From Pseudomonas viridiflava (GTDB taxonomy: Bacteria > Pseudomonadota > Gammaproteobacteria > Pseudomonadales > Pseudomonadaceae), in assembly GCF_900582195.1 (NCBI RefSeq), contig NZ_UTHA01000217.1, positions 1 to 60,753 on the forward strand: a stretch of DNA of 60,753 nucleotides, read 5' to 3'. Below the pieces are notes generated by a model, which saw only the letters and a list, made by a program, of their open reading frames with translations, ran no database searches and was not told the DNA's origin. Made by a program: the position numbers and the translations under genes. Below, piece by piece: positions 23,205-31,210 of this stretch (position 1 is the first letter of the stretch; every line of letters begins with the position of its first letter).

Positions 23205-25001
23205 ATGCAGCGCCTCTTTCTTTCGTTGTTGATCTGCCTGGGCTTCGTGCTCCCGGCCACGGCTCAGGCCTGGTGGCAGGACGACTGGCACTACCGCAAA
23301 CAGATCGCTGTCGACACCACGCCACAAGGCGCGGCCATCAATCAGGCGCTCGGCCGCACCGCGCTGCTGGTGCGCCTGCACACCGGCAACTTCACCTTCG
23401 ACGGCGTAAAAGAGGACGGCGCGGACCTGCGCTTTGTCGCCGCCGATGACAAGACCGTACTCAACCACCAGATCGAAAGCTTCGACGCACTAATGGGCAT
23501 GGCGCTGATCTGGGTCGACGTGCCGAATGTCGAGGGCGGTCAGCGTCAGGACATCTGGATGTACTACGGCAATCAAAAGGCCCCGGCGACCGGCAATGGC
23601 CAACTGACCTTCGATCCGAATTACACCGCGCTGTATCACTTCGACAGCGCCACCGGCACACCGGCCAAAGACACCACCGCCTACGGCAATACCGCGCAGA
23701 GCGCGACCGGTGCGGCGATTGACGGTGTAGTAGGGCGCGCGTTGCAGTTCAGCGGTCAGCCGCTGTTGCTGCCGGCCAGCCCTTCGTTGCAACACAATGC
23801 GGGCAGTGCGTTCACCTTCAGCGCCTGGCTGCGACTGGATCAGGCCAATGGCGAACAACTGATTCTGGCGCGTCGTGAAGGGGCCAACAGCCTGCTGATC
23901 GGTGCCAACCAAGGTGTGCCATTCGTGGAAATCGATGGTCAACGTGCCGTCGCCACGCAAGCGCTGAATCCCGGCCAATGGCAACACGTCGCGCTCACGG
24001 CTGAAGGCTCGAAAGTGACCCTGTTCATCAACGGTCGCGAAGCTGCCACGCTCGCCCAGGCGATGCCGGCCTTCAATTCGGTCATGGCCATCGGCGCCGA
24101 TCTGCACGAAGGCCCGTTCCAGCCGTTCGTGGGCGCCATCGACGAATTGCGCCTGTCGAAAGTCGCCCGGCCGGCGCCGTTGTTGCTGGCCGACGCCACT
24201 TCGCAAGGCGCCGAGTCGAAACTGGTCGCTTACGGCGTCGATGAAGAACAATCCGGTTTCGGTTTCGGCAGCCTCGGCTTCCTGCTCAACGCCGTGCCGA
24301 TCGACGCTTGGGTGATCATCGCCGTGCTGGTGCTGATGATGTTCCAGTCGTGGATCATCATGCTGCGCAAGAACCGCAGCCTCAGCCGTGTATCTGCCGC
24401 CAACGAAGACTTCCGTGTGCAATTCGCCAAGGTCGGCACGCGTCTGGAGATGTTCGCCGACGACGCGCAACTCGCCCAGCGTTTGCAGTATTCGCCGCTG
24501 TGGCGCCTGTACCTGGTGGCGGTCAAAGAGATCCGCACCCGCCGCGAGCAGGGCGCCGATACCTCATCGGTGTCAGCGGCAACCATCGAAGCGATCCGCT
24601 GTTCGATGGACGGCGTACGTACCCGTGAAAACCAGCAGCTCAGCTCGAAACTCTCGACCCTGTCCAACGCCATCGCCGGCGGCCCGTACATCGGCCTGCT
24701 CGGCACCGTGCTGGGGATCATGGTGGTGTTCCTCGGCACGGCGATGGCCGGCGACGTCAACATCAACGCCATCGCACCGGGTATGGCTGCCGCGTTGCTC
24801 GCGACCGCGATGGGCCTGTTCGTCGCGATCCCGGCGCTGTTTGGCTACAACCGCCTGATCACCCGCAACAAGGAAGTCAGCGCCGACATGCGCGTGTTCG
24901 TCGACGAGTTCATCACGCGTCTGGCGGAGATGCACGGCGAGAGCCAGTTCAGTGAGGCGGCGCATCGCGGCCATCACGCCAATCACTCCGTACCGGCCTG
25001 A
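23205..25001 (+). CDS. exbB: DUF2341-LamG-ExbB/TolQ fusion protein
   Basis: The product has 598 residues, starting at ATG 23205 after AAGGAG. It has a signal peptide (residues 1-22). A DUF2341 domain lies at about 23-130 (WWQDDWHYRKQIAVDTT) and a LamG/concanavalin-like domain at about 160-335. A membrane segment is at 364-385. A MotA/TolQ/ExbB channel region lies at about 470-560 (LLGTVLGIMVVFLG and NAIAPGMAAALLATAMGLFV). Normal ExbB has no periplasmic sugar-binding-like region. With ExbD and the TonB-like protein it should form a proton-driven motor. The LamG part could touch peptidoglycan or the exported cargo. Confidence 0.85.
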   Translation: MQRLFLSLLICLGFVLPATAQAWWQDDWHYRKQIAVDTTPQGAAINQALGRTALLVRLHTGNFTFDGVKEDGADLRFVAADDKTVLNHQIESFDALMGMALIWVDVPNVEGGQRQDIWMYYGNQKAPATGNGQLTFDPNYTALYHFDSATGTPAKDTTAYGNTAQSATGAAIDGVVGRALQFSGQPLLLPASPSLQHNAGSAFTFSAWLRLDQANGEQLILARREGANSLLIGANQGVPFVEIDGQRAVATQALNPGQWQHVALTAEGSKVTLFINGREAATLAQAMPAFNSVMAIGADLHEGPFQPFVGAIDELRLSKVARPAPLLLADATSQGAESKLVAYGVDEEQSGFGFGSLGFLLNAVPIDAWVIIAVLVLMMFQSWIIMLRKNRSLSRVSAANEDFRVQFAKVGTRLEMFADDAQLAQRLQYSPLWRLYLVAVKEIRTRREQGADTSSVSAATIEAIRCSMDGVRTRENQQLSSKLSTLSNAIAGGPYIGLLGTVLGIMVVFLGTAMAGDVNINAIAPGMAAALLATAMGLFVAIPALFGYNRLITRNKEVSADMRVFVDEFITRLAEMHGESQFSEAAHRGHHANHSVPA

Positions 25002-25012
25002 GGAGCACTGAC

Positions 25013-25438
25013 ATGGCGTCCGTAAATGCCTCCCACGACGATGATGACGATGCCGCGGTGGACAGCATCAACATCACCCCGCTGGTCGACGTGCTGATGG
25101 TGGTGCTGGTGATGTTCATCCTCACCGCCACCGCGCAGGTCTCCGGGATCCAGATCAACCTGCCCAAGGCCAGCGCTTCGGTGTCGCTGTCCGAGGCCAA
25201 GACCAAGGCGATTTCGGTCAACGACGGCGGCCAGGTGTTCCTCGACGCTTACCCGGTGACTTTGGCCGAGCTGGAAGAGCGCCTGCGCATCGAGAAGGCG
25301 CAGAGCCCGGACTTCCCGGTGATCGTGCGCGGCGATGCGACGGTGCAATACCAGAAAGTCATCGAAGTGCTGGATCTGCTGCGCCGGCTCGAACTGTCCC
25401 AGGTCGGTCTTGTGACCGGCAAACCGAGTCAGGGCTGA
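25013..25438 (+). CDS. exbD: ExbD/TolR biopolymer transport protein
   Basis: The product has 141 residues. After an acidic cytoplasmic tail (DDDDDAAVDS) one membrane helix holds the essential aspartate (Asp26 in NITPLVDVLMVVLVMFIL). A periplasmic domain follows with VPVIVRGDATVQYQ-like signature (seen as FPVIVRGDATVQYQ). It should be the proton-conducting partner of the preceding ExbB fusion. Spacing to neighbours is 11 and 3 bases, so the genes are co-transcribed. Confidence 0.93.
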   Translation: MASVNASHDDDDDAAVDSINITPLVDVLMVVLVMFILTATAQVSGIQINLPKASASVSLSEAKTKAISVNDGGQVFLDAYPVTLAELEERLRIEKAQSPDFPVIVRGDATVQYQKVIEVLDLLRRLELSQVGLVTGKPSQG

Positions 25439-25441
25439 GTC

Positions 25442-26146
25442 ATGACCGCACAACTCCCGATCGAGCCGCTGCCGGTGAAGAAACCAGCGCTGCGTTATGC
25501 AAAGTGGGGCGCCGGCTTGCTCATCGGCGCGCTCGCCGCGTGGTTCCTGTGGCAATGGGCTAACGACATGAGTGGCATCCGCCGCGAAGCGCCGAAGGTG
25601 CCGACGATCATTCCGTTGCCGCCACCGCCACCTCCGCCGCCGGAAAAACCACCGGAGCCGGAAACCCCGGTGGAAGAGAAAGTCGTCGAGCCCGAGCCAA
25701 CGCCCGAGCCAGAAGAGGTCAAGCCCGAGGAAGAAGCGCCGCCATCGCCGGCGGACGATCTGGCCAACCCGATGCAAATGGACGGTGACGCGCAAAGCGG
25801 CAACGACGCCTTCAACATCGGCGCGGGCAAGGGCGGCGGCATGGCCGGTGCCGGCGGCGGACGCTTGGGCACGGGCACGTACAGCCAGTTTCTGGCGTTC
25901 ACCTTCCAGCGCTTGCTGCGCGAAAACCCCGAGCTGCGCAACCTCGCGTTCTCGCTGCAGGCCGACGTGTGGCTGAGCAGCGTCGGCGAGATCACTCGAG
26001 TCGAGCTGATCAAGTCCAGCGGCAACCCCGAAATTGACACCCAGGTGTTGGCTGCGCTGCGCGGTGCCCCGGCCCTGAGCGAACGGCCTCCGGCCTCCAT
26101 CACTTTGCCTGTGCGCCTGTCCCTGCAAGGGCGGCGTCCGGGTTAA
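25442..26146 (+). CDS. tonB: TonB-like energy transducer
   Basis: The product has 234 residues. There is a membrane anchor at about 22-40. A long Pro/Glu-rich spacer (eight consecutive prolines, then PEKPPEPETPVEE-type repeats) runs to about 105. After a Gly-rich link, the C-terminal about 90 residues form a TonB-type domain (LQADVWLSSVGEITRVELIKSSGNPEIDTQVLAAL, quoted here only by its key residues VWLSSVGEITRVELIKSSGN). It should carry energy from ExbB-ExbD to an outer-membrane partner, plausibly the porin or the TpsB protein of this operon. Confidence 0.88.
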   Translation: MTAQLPIEPLPVKKPALRYAKWGAGLLIGALAAWFLWQWANDMSGIRREAPKVPTIIPLPPPPPPPPEKPPEPETPVEEKVVEPEPTPEPEEVKPEEEAPPSPADDLANPMQMDGDAQSGNDAFNIGAGKGGGMAGAGGGRLGTGTYSQFLAFTFQRLLRENPELRNLAFSLQADVWLSSVGEITRVELIKSSGNPEIDTQVLAALRGAPALSERPPASITLPVRLSLQGRRPG

Positions 26147-26185
26147 TTCACTTATTTACGCTTTGCCAAAAGGAGTTGTGTGCAG

Positions 26186-27883
26186 ATGATTTCCAACGTG
26201 AATCGATTGTCCCTGGCGGTCGGCATGGTCATTGCGACCCTGGTCGGTCAGGCCGTGGCAGCGCCTGCGCCCTCGGAGAACGCCACGATCAATCTGATCC
26301 GCTTGCTGGTCGAGCAGGGCATTCTGAAGCAGGACAAGGCTGACGCGCTGATCGCTCAGGCGCAGAACGAAGCGGCGCAAGCCAAGCAGGCCGCCGCGTC
26401 TACCGCCGTGGCCGCCGGGCCAGTGGCGGCACCGGGCGACGTGCGCGTGCAATACGTACCGGCAGCGGTGCGCGACCAGATCCGCGATCAGGTCAAAGCC
26501 GAAGTCATGGCCACCGCCAAACAGGAAAACTGGGCCGCGCCCAACAGCTTCCCGGAATGGGCGGCGCGCATCAGTTTCGACGGCGACATTCGCCTGCGCA
26601 ACGAGTCGCGCTACTACTCGGACAGCAACAGCAACGAGATCGTCGACTTCGCCAAGCTCAATAACAACGGCCCGTACGACGTAAACCCGAACAGCAGCAC
26701 CAATCTGCCGCCGCTGCTCAACACCCGCGAAGACCGCACCAATCAGTTTCGCATCCGCGCACGGTTGGGCATGAAAGCGGAGATCTCGCCGCAATGGACC
26801 GCCGGCATTCGCATCGGCACCGGCTCGGACAACAACCCGGTGTCCACCACGCAAAGCCTCGGCGGCGGTTTCGCGAAAAAGGACATCTGGCTCGATCAGG
26901 GCTACCTGAACTGGAAGCCTACGGATGAATTGACCCTGACCGGCGGGCGCTTCGCTAACCCGTTCATGTCCACCGACATGCTCTATTCCAACGACTTGAA
27001 CTTCGACGGCGTGGCGGCGATATTCGACCACAAACTCAACCGCGATTGGGGCGTGTTCGGCACCGTCGGTGCGTTCCCGGTGGATTACACCAACGACACC
27101 GCCAGCAGCAACGGCTTCGACAAGGAAGAGAGCGACAACAAGTGGCTGTACGGCGCGCAGATCGGCGCCAAGTGGGCGATCAACAGCAACAACCGCTTGA
27201 AAGGTGCGCTGGCGTACTACCGTTTCGACGATATTCAGGGCCAGCGCTCCAGCCCTTGCGAACCGTGGGCCGGCGCACCGGGCTGTGACAGCGATGGCAG
27301 CCGCGCAGCGTTCATGCAGAAGGGCAACAGCGTGTTCCTGTTGCGCGATATCACGCCGAACCCGCTCAACCCGACCACCACGCCGCAGCCGCAGTTTGTT
27401 GGCCTCGCTTCGGAATTCAATCTGCTGGACTTGAACGTGGTCTGGGACGCCGACCTGCCGGAGGATTTCAAACTGCGCAGCCAAGGCAACTACATCCACA
27501 ACCTCGCGTACGACGAAGGCGACATGCGCAAGCGCTCGGCCGGGCAGATCGTCAACAACCTCGACAGCAACGGCGACATCGAAAGCGGCGCCAATGCGTG
27601 GATGGTGCAGTTCACCCTCGGCAGTGCGCTGGACCTGAAAAAGCAGGGCGACTGGAACATGTTCGCCGGCTACAAATACATCCAGCCTGACGCCTTGCCG
27701 GACGGCTTCAACGACTCGTCGTTCCACCTCGGCGGCACCAACGCCAAGGGTTATTTCATTGGCGGCAACTACGGTCTGGCGAAGAACGTTTATGCGACTG
27801 GCCGCTGGATGAGCACCGAAGCGGTGTACGGCGCGCCGTTCGACATCGACGTCTTGCAGCTTGAGATCAACACGCGCTTCTAA
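26186..27883 (+). CDS. Putative outer-membrane porin with N-terminal coiled coil
   Basis: The product has 565 residues. AGGAG lies ten bases before ATG 26186 and four before GTG 26180; I prefer the ATG. A signal peptide ends near AVAAPAPS. Residues about 25-75 form a helical, Gln/Ala-rich segment (LVEQGILKQDKADALIAQAQ). The rest is a beta-barrel with alternating aromatic strands and a C-terminal phenylalanine (LQLEINTRF). This matches the 'putative porin' family. It is in the middle of the ExbBD-TonB operon and could be the channel energised by it. Confidence 0.8.
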   Translation: MISNVNRLSLAVGMVIATLVGQAVAAPAPSENATINLIRLLVEQGILKQDKADALIAQAQNEAAQAKQAAASTAVAAGPVAAPGDVRVQYVPAAVRDQIRDQVKAEVMATAKQENWAAPNSFPEWAARISFDGDIRLRNESRYYSDSNSNEIVDFAKLNNNGPYDVNPNSSTNLPPLLNTREDRTNQFRIRARLGMKAEISPQWTAGIRIGTGSDNNPVSTTQSLGGGFAKKDIWLDQGYLNWKPTDELTLTGGRFANPFMSTDMLYSNDLNFDGVAAIFDHKLNRDWGVFGTVGAFPVDYTNDTASSNGFDKEESDNKWLYGAQIGAKWAINSNNRLKGALAYYRFDDIQGQRSSPCEPWAGAPGCDSDGSRAAFMQKGNSVFLLRDITPNPLNPTTTPQPQFVGLASEFNLLDLNVVWDADLPEDFKLRSQGNYIHNLAYDEGDMRKRSAGQIVNNLDSNGDIESGANAWMVQFTLGSALDLKKQGDWNMFAGYKYIQPDALPDGFNDSSFHLGGTNAKGYFIGGNYGLAKNVYATGRWMSTEAVYGAPFDIDVLQLEINTRF

Positions 27884-27900
27884 GGCGCCGGGAGAGGGTT

Positions 27901-28530
27901 ATGAAAACGCGTTTTGTGTGGCTCGGGCTCGGGCTGTTGATCGCCACCGGGGCCAGTGCCGAAGGCATGGAAGAACGCCTGCGCACGCAATTGCGCAGCA
28001 CCACGCAACAGTTGCAGGCCCTGCAAAGTCAGCAGGCCCAGGCCAGCGCCGCGCAACTGGCGGCGCAGAACGAAGCCAAGGCTGCGCAGGCGCAAATCAA
28101 GCAATTGAGCGCCGAACTGGCCAAGGCCAAAGGCCTCGCCGAGCAATTGGCCGGGCAGCAGCAGAGCCTGCACAGCCAGGCGCAAGCGCAAGTGGCGGCC
28201 AGCGCCGAGCAGACCGGCAAGTTCAAAAAGGCCTATGACGAGTTGCTGGTCATGGCCCGTGCCAAAGAGGCAGAACGGTCTAAGCTTCAAGCGCAATTGA
28301 CTGAACGTGACACACAAGTGCAGCAATGTTCAGTCAAGAATCAGCAGATGTACGGCGTCGCCAAACAGATCCTCACTGCCTACGAAAACATCGACGTGGC
28401 CGAGGTGATGAAGATCCGCCAGCCCTTCGCGGGCAGTGCCCGGGTCAAGTTCGATGAACTGGCTCAGGGGTTCGGTGACGAGCTCTACAAGACTCAATTC
28501 GACGCGCCGCAAGCCGCGCTCACGCACTGA
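27901..28530 (+). CDS. Periplasmic coiled-coil protein
   Basis: The product has 209 residues: a signal peptide (MKTRFVWLGLGLLIATGASA), then about 120 residues of Ala/Gln-rich coiled coil. A C-terminal segment (MYGVAKQILTAYENIDVAEV) follows. I do not recognise an enzyme. Proteins like this act as periplasmic scaffolds. Its place directly after the porin suggests it assembles or anchors the complex. Confidence 0.75.
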   Translation: MKTRFVWLGLGLLIATGASAEGMEERLRTQLRSTTQQLQALQSQQAQASAAQLAAQNEAKAAQAQIKQLSAELAKAKGLAEQLAGQQQSLHSQAQAQVAASAEQTGKFKKAYDELLVMARAKEAERSKLQAQLTERDTQVQQCSVKNQQMYGVAKQILTAYENIDVAEVMKIRQPFAGSARVKFDELAQGFGDELYKTQFDAPQAALTH

Positions 28531-28547
28531 TAAACAAGGAAGAAGTA

Positions 28548-29018
28548 ATGACTCAATTGATCAGCCATGTTTCCCCACAATCCCTGACCGACGTCCTGCA
28601 AGCCGCCGGTTATCGCGTCAACCAGACCGAACAGAACGGCATCGTCCAGCTTCTCAGCGCCAGCCAGGGCATCGGCTACGCCGTGCGTTTCGGCAACCCG
28701 GCGGTGGAGCAGGGCAGCTACGTCGATTTCACCTTCAGCTGTGCGCTGCGGGTGCAAGGTGAGTTGCCGCCGGGTGTGGCCGAGCAGTGGAACGCGAGCC
28801 GTCGTTTTGCGCGGTTGTCGTTGCAGGGCGAGTTTCTGGTGATGGAAATGGACGTGGTGGTGGCGGCAGGTGTCAGCAACGATCACCTGCGAGGCAACCT
28901 GGAATTGTGGGATCGCCTGCTGCAGGAGTTCATCGTCTACCTGCGTGATTTCACTCAAGCCGCGCAAGCATCCACCGCGAAAGTGGCCGTCGCCGAGCAA
29001 GAGGAAGTCTCGCTGTGA
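28548..29018 (+). CDS. YbjN domain-containing protein
   Basis: The product has 156 residues, soluble, without a signal peptide. It has the YbjN pattern (LTDVLQAAGYRVNQTEQNGI, then VDFTFSCALRV and NASRRFARLSLQGEFLVMEM), which is a type III chaperone-like fold. It overlaps the next gene by four bases. A cytoplasmic chaperone-like or regulatory function is likely, but nothing is proven. Confidence 0.8.
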   Translation: MTQLISHVSPQSLTDVLQAAGYRVNQTEQNGIVQLLSASQGIGYAVRFGNPAVEQGSYVDFTFSCALRVQGELPPGVAEQWNASRRFARLSLQGEFLVMEMDVVVAAGVSNDHLRGNLELWDRLLQEFIVYLRDFTQAAQASTAKVAVAEQEEVSL

Positions 29019-29962
29019 AAAAGCCTGCCATGGTGATCAGCGCTGCGGCAGTGGCGCTGCTGGTGGTGGCCGTGGCGCTGGTGGTGCGACCGGGCAGTGA
29101 CCCGGTCGCCGCCCAGCAAACGTCGCCAGTGGCGGCGGTTACTGCGGGGCCGGCGGTGGCGCGGCTGGGTAATCAGCAGGTAACCCCTGCGGAGCTTCAG
29201 GCGTTGCTGGCGACGGTGCCAGCGGAGACCCGCGAGCAACTGCGCGGCAATCGTGAGGCACTGGAGCGCTGGATTCGCACGCGTCTGGCCGAGAAAGCCG
29301 TGCTGGAGCAGGCCGATGCGCAGGGTTGGGCGCAGCGCCCGGAGGTTGCGCGGCAGACCCGGGCGGCGACTGAGCAGATTGTTTTCCGCGATTACTTGCG
29401 TTCGGTCAGCCAGGTGCCGACGGATTATCCGAGTGCTGCTGAGTTGCAGCAGGCCTATGACGCCGGCAAAGCGAATTGGCAGACACCCGCGTTGTATCGG
29501 GTCAGTCAGATTTTCCTCGGCGTCAATGATCCGCAGAATCTTGAATCGGTACGCAAGCAGGCGCTTGATCTGAGCAAGAAAGCGCAGGCGACGCCGGCGG
29601 AATTTGCTGCACTGGCGACGCAGTATTCGCAGGATCGCGTTACCGCTGAACGCGGCGGTGATAGTGGCCTGCAACCGTTGCAGCAACTGGTGCCAGAGGT
29701 GCGTGGCGCCGTGGCGCGGCTCAAGGTCGGCGCGGTTTCCGATCCCGTGCAAAGTGCTGCCGGGTTCCACGTGATCAAACTCACCGAGCAACAACCGGCA
29801 CGTACCGCAACCCTCGATGAACTGCGCGATCAGCTGACCCAGGCCCTGCGTGCACAGCGCCAGGAACAGATCGCCCAGGCGTATCTGGACGGCATGCTCA
29901 ACACCGCAACGCTGAGCATCGACGGCGCAGAACTCAACAAAGTCCTCGAGGAAAAACACTGA
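29015..29962 (+). CDS. Parvulin-type peptidylprolyl isomerase (SurA/PpiC family)
   Basis: The product has 315 residues with an N-terminal membrane anchor (about 5-25). A SurA-N-like helical part follows. A rotamase domain lies at about 160-265 (QTPALYRVSQIFLGVND, AALATQYSQD, GGDSGLQPLQQLVPEV, VQSAAGFHVIKLTEQ). It works in the periplasm on proline bonds of exported proteins. As the last gene of the operon it probably folds the secreted cargo or the barrels. Start ATGs overlap as GTGAAA, four bases into the previous gene. Confidence 0.9.
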   Translation: MKKPAMVISAAAVALLVVAVALVVRPGSDPVAAQQTSPVAAVTAGPAVARLGNQQVTPAELQALLATVPAETREQLRGNREALERWIRTRLAEKAVLEQADAQGWAQRPEVARQTRAATEQIVFRDYLRSVSQVPTDYPSAAELQQAYDAGKANWQTPALYRVSQIFLGVNDPQNLESVRKQALDLSKKAQATPAEFAALATQYSQDRVTAERGGDSGLQPLQQLVPEVRGAVARLKVGAVSDPVQSAAGFHVIKLTEQQPARTATLDELRDQLTQALRAQRQEQIAQAYLDGMLNTATLSIDGAELNKVLEEKH

Positions 29963-29983
29963 TTTCACCTTCACCACAACCCC

Positions 29984-30078
29984 TGTGGGAGCGAGCCTGC
30001 TCGCGAAAGCGCCAGCACATTCAACATATTTGCTGACTGCCACTCCGCTTTCGCGAGCAAGCTCGCACCCACAGGGAT
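29984..30078. repeat. REPIN (inverted REP pair) after the pdt-like operon
   Basis: CCTGTGGGAGCGAGC..GCTCGCGAAAGC is followed about 36 bases later by its near inverse GCTTTCGCGAGC..GCTCGCACCCACAGG. It lies between the PPIase gene and the LysR gene. This form is the standard P. fluorescens REP doublet. Confidence 0.85.
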
Positions 30079-30124
30079 CCATGGCGCACTCAAGACAAAT
30101 ACAAAGATCGACAGGGAGTCATCG

Positions 30125-31102
30125 ATGTCATTCACCGAACCCGCAGGACGACCGGGCACCACTGATTACCGCTGGCCACAGGACAACAGCGAACCGTGGC
30201 TCGCACATGCCGCGACCATCGACAGCGACGTCGCCCAATACTTCCTGGTCAGCGCCCGCTGCGGCTGCTTCATGCAAGCCGCGCGCAGCCTCAACGTACG
30301 CTCGACCTTGCTGCGCAAACAACTGGCCCAGCTGGAGCAAGAACTGCAACACACCCTGTTCAGCTTTCAGGGCAGCGCACTGAGCCTCACTCGCGAAGGC
30401 CAGCAACTGCAGGCCAAACTGGTCGCGTTGGCGAATGAGCGCAAACTGCCGGTGATCGAACAACCGCTGATTCGCCTCGCCGTCGCCGAATCGATCCTGC
30501 ACGACATCCTCGGCCGCGACCTCATCGCACTGCTGCGCCGCAATGCCAGCGTGCGTCTGGAAATCATCGCCCTCGACAGTGAGCTGTCGTTGCGCGCGGT
30601 CAGCGCCGACATCGTCCTCTGGCTAGCCCACGGCGAAACCCCACACCCCGGCCCGACCTTCGCCACCAGCGAACCGCAAGCGCTGGCGCGCCTCGACTAC
30701 CTGCCACACATCGCCAAACGCTACTCCCGCGTCACTGCCCGCCCGGACACGCCTGATGACCTCGCCGATTTCATGCTGGTGCAATGGCAACATGACCGGC
30801 AGATACACAGTTTTCGCCCGTGGAATGAACTGGTCGAGCAGAGGCTGGCCGGGGTGGTGCAGATGCAGTCGTATGAACTGATGCTGGAGATGATCCGTTG
30901 CAGCGCGTGCATCGGCTTGCTGCCCATGTACATGAGTCGCTATGACCGTGGGCTGGTGGCGCTGCCGGGGCTGTTTGACCAGCCGATGCAGCTGAATGCC
31001 TGGCTGGCGGTGAACAGTGAGTCGCAGGAGGTAGGGGAGGTGCAGAGCTTGGTGGAGTTGATTCTGCGCACGTTCAATGAGCGACGGGAGTGGTTTAAAT
31101 AG
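30125..31102 (+). CDS. LysR-type transcriptional regulator
   Basis: The product has 325 residues. The helix-turn-helix lies at about 40-90 (FLVSARCGCFMQAARSLNVR, then LRKQLAQLEQELQ). It is preceded by about 35 extra residues that are not in typical LysR proteins. The substrate-binding domain spans about 110-300. ATG 30125 follows AGGGAG. In P. aeruginosa a LysR gene also follows the pdt operon (PA0701, from memory), so it may regulate the upstream genes. A REPIN separates them. Confidence 0.8.
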   Translation: MSFTEPAGRPGTTDYRWPQDNSEPWLAHAATIDSDVAQYFLVSARCGCFMQAARSLNVRSTLLRKQLAQLEQELQHTLFSFQGSALSLTREGQQLQAKLVALANERKLPVIEQPLIRLAVAESILHDILGRDLIALLRRNASVRLEIIALDSELSLRAVSADIVLWLAHGETPHPGPTFATSEPQALARLDYLPHIAKRYSRVTARPDTPDDLADFMLVQWQHDRQIHSFRPWNELVEQRLAGVVQMQSYELMLEMIRCSACIGLLPMYMSRYDRGLVALPGLFDQPMQLNAWLAVNSESQEVGEVQSLVELILRTFNERREWFK

Positions 31103-31115
31103 CAGCGTAAAAAAC

Positions 31116-31147
31116 GGACGGACTTAGTGAATTAAATAAATCCGTCC
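31116..31147. repeat. Palindromic element (GGACGGA...TCCGTCC)
   Basis: GGACGGA at 31116-31122 and TCCGTCC at 31141-31147 flank an AT-rich spacer containing AATTAAATAAA. Similar GGGGACGGATTTATTT palindromes are common between Pseudomonas genes. It lies between two convergent genes. Confidence 0.5.
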
Positions 31148-31210
31148 CCTTAAATAGTCCCTTAAATATCCCTTCACATGAAATCGACAAGTTTCTTTGG
31201 ATCGTCGACG

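Noticed and set aside
23205..26146. Zorya-type defence (ZorA/ZorB) as explanation of the ExbB-ExbD pair
   Set aside because: A TonB-like protein, TpsB and porin accompany them, there is no helicase or nuclease, and the order matches a pdt-type locus.
26156..27727. Long open frame antisense to the porin gene
   Set aside because: Arg/Val-rich shadow; the porin has a signal peptide and barrel pattern.
29984..30078. CRISPR array suspected from repeated palindromes
   Set aside because: These are inverted REP pairs; there is no regular repeat-spacer series and no cas gene anywhere in the window.
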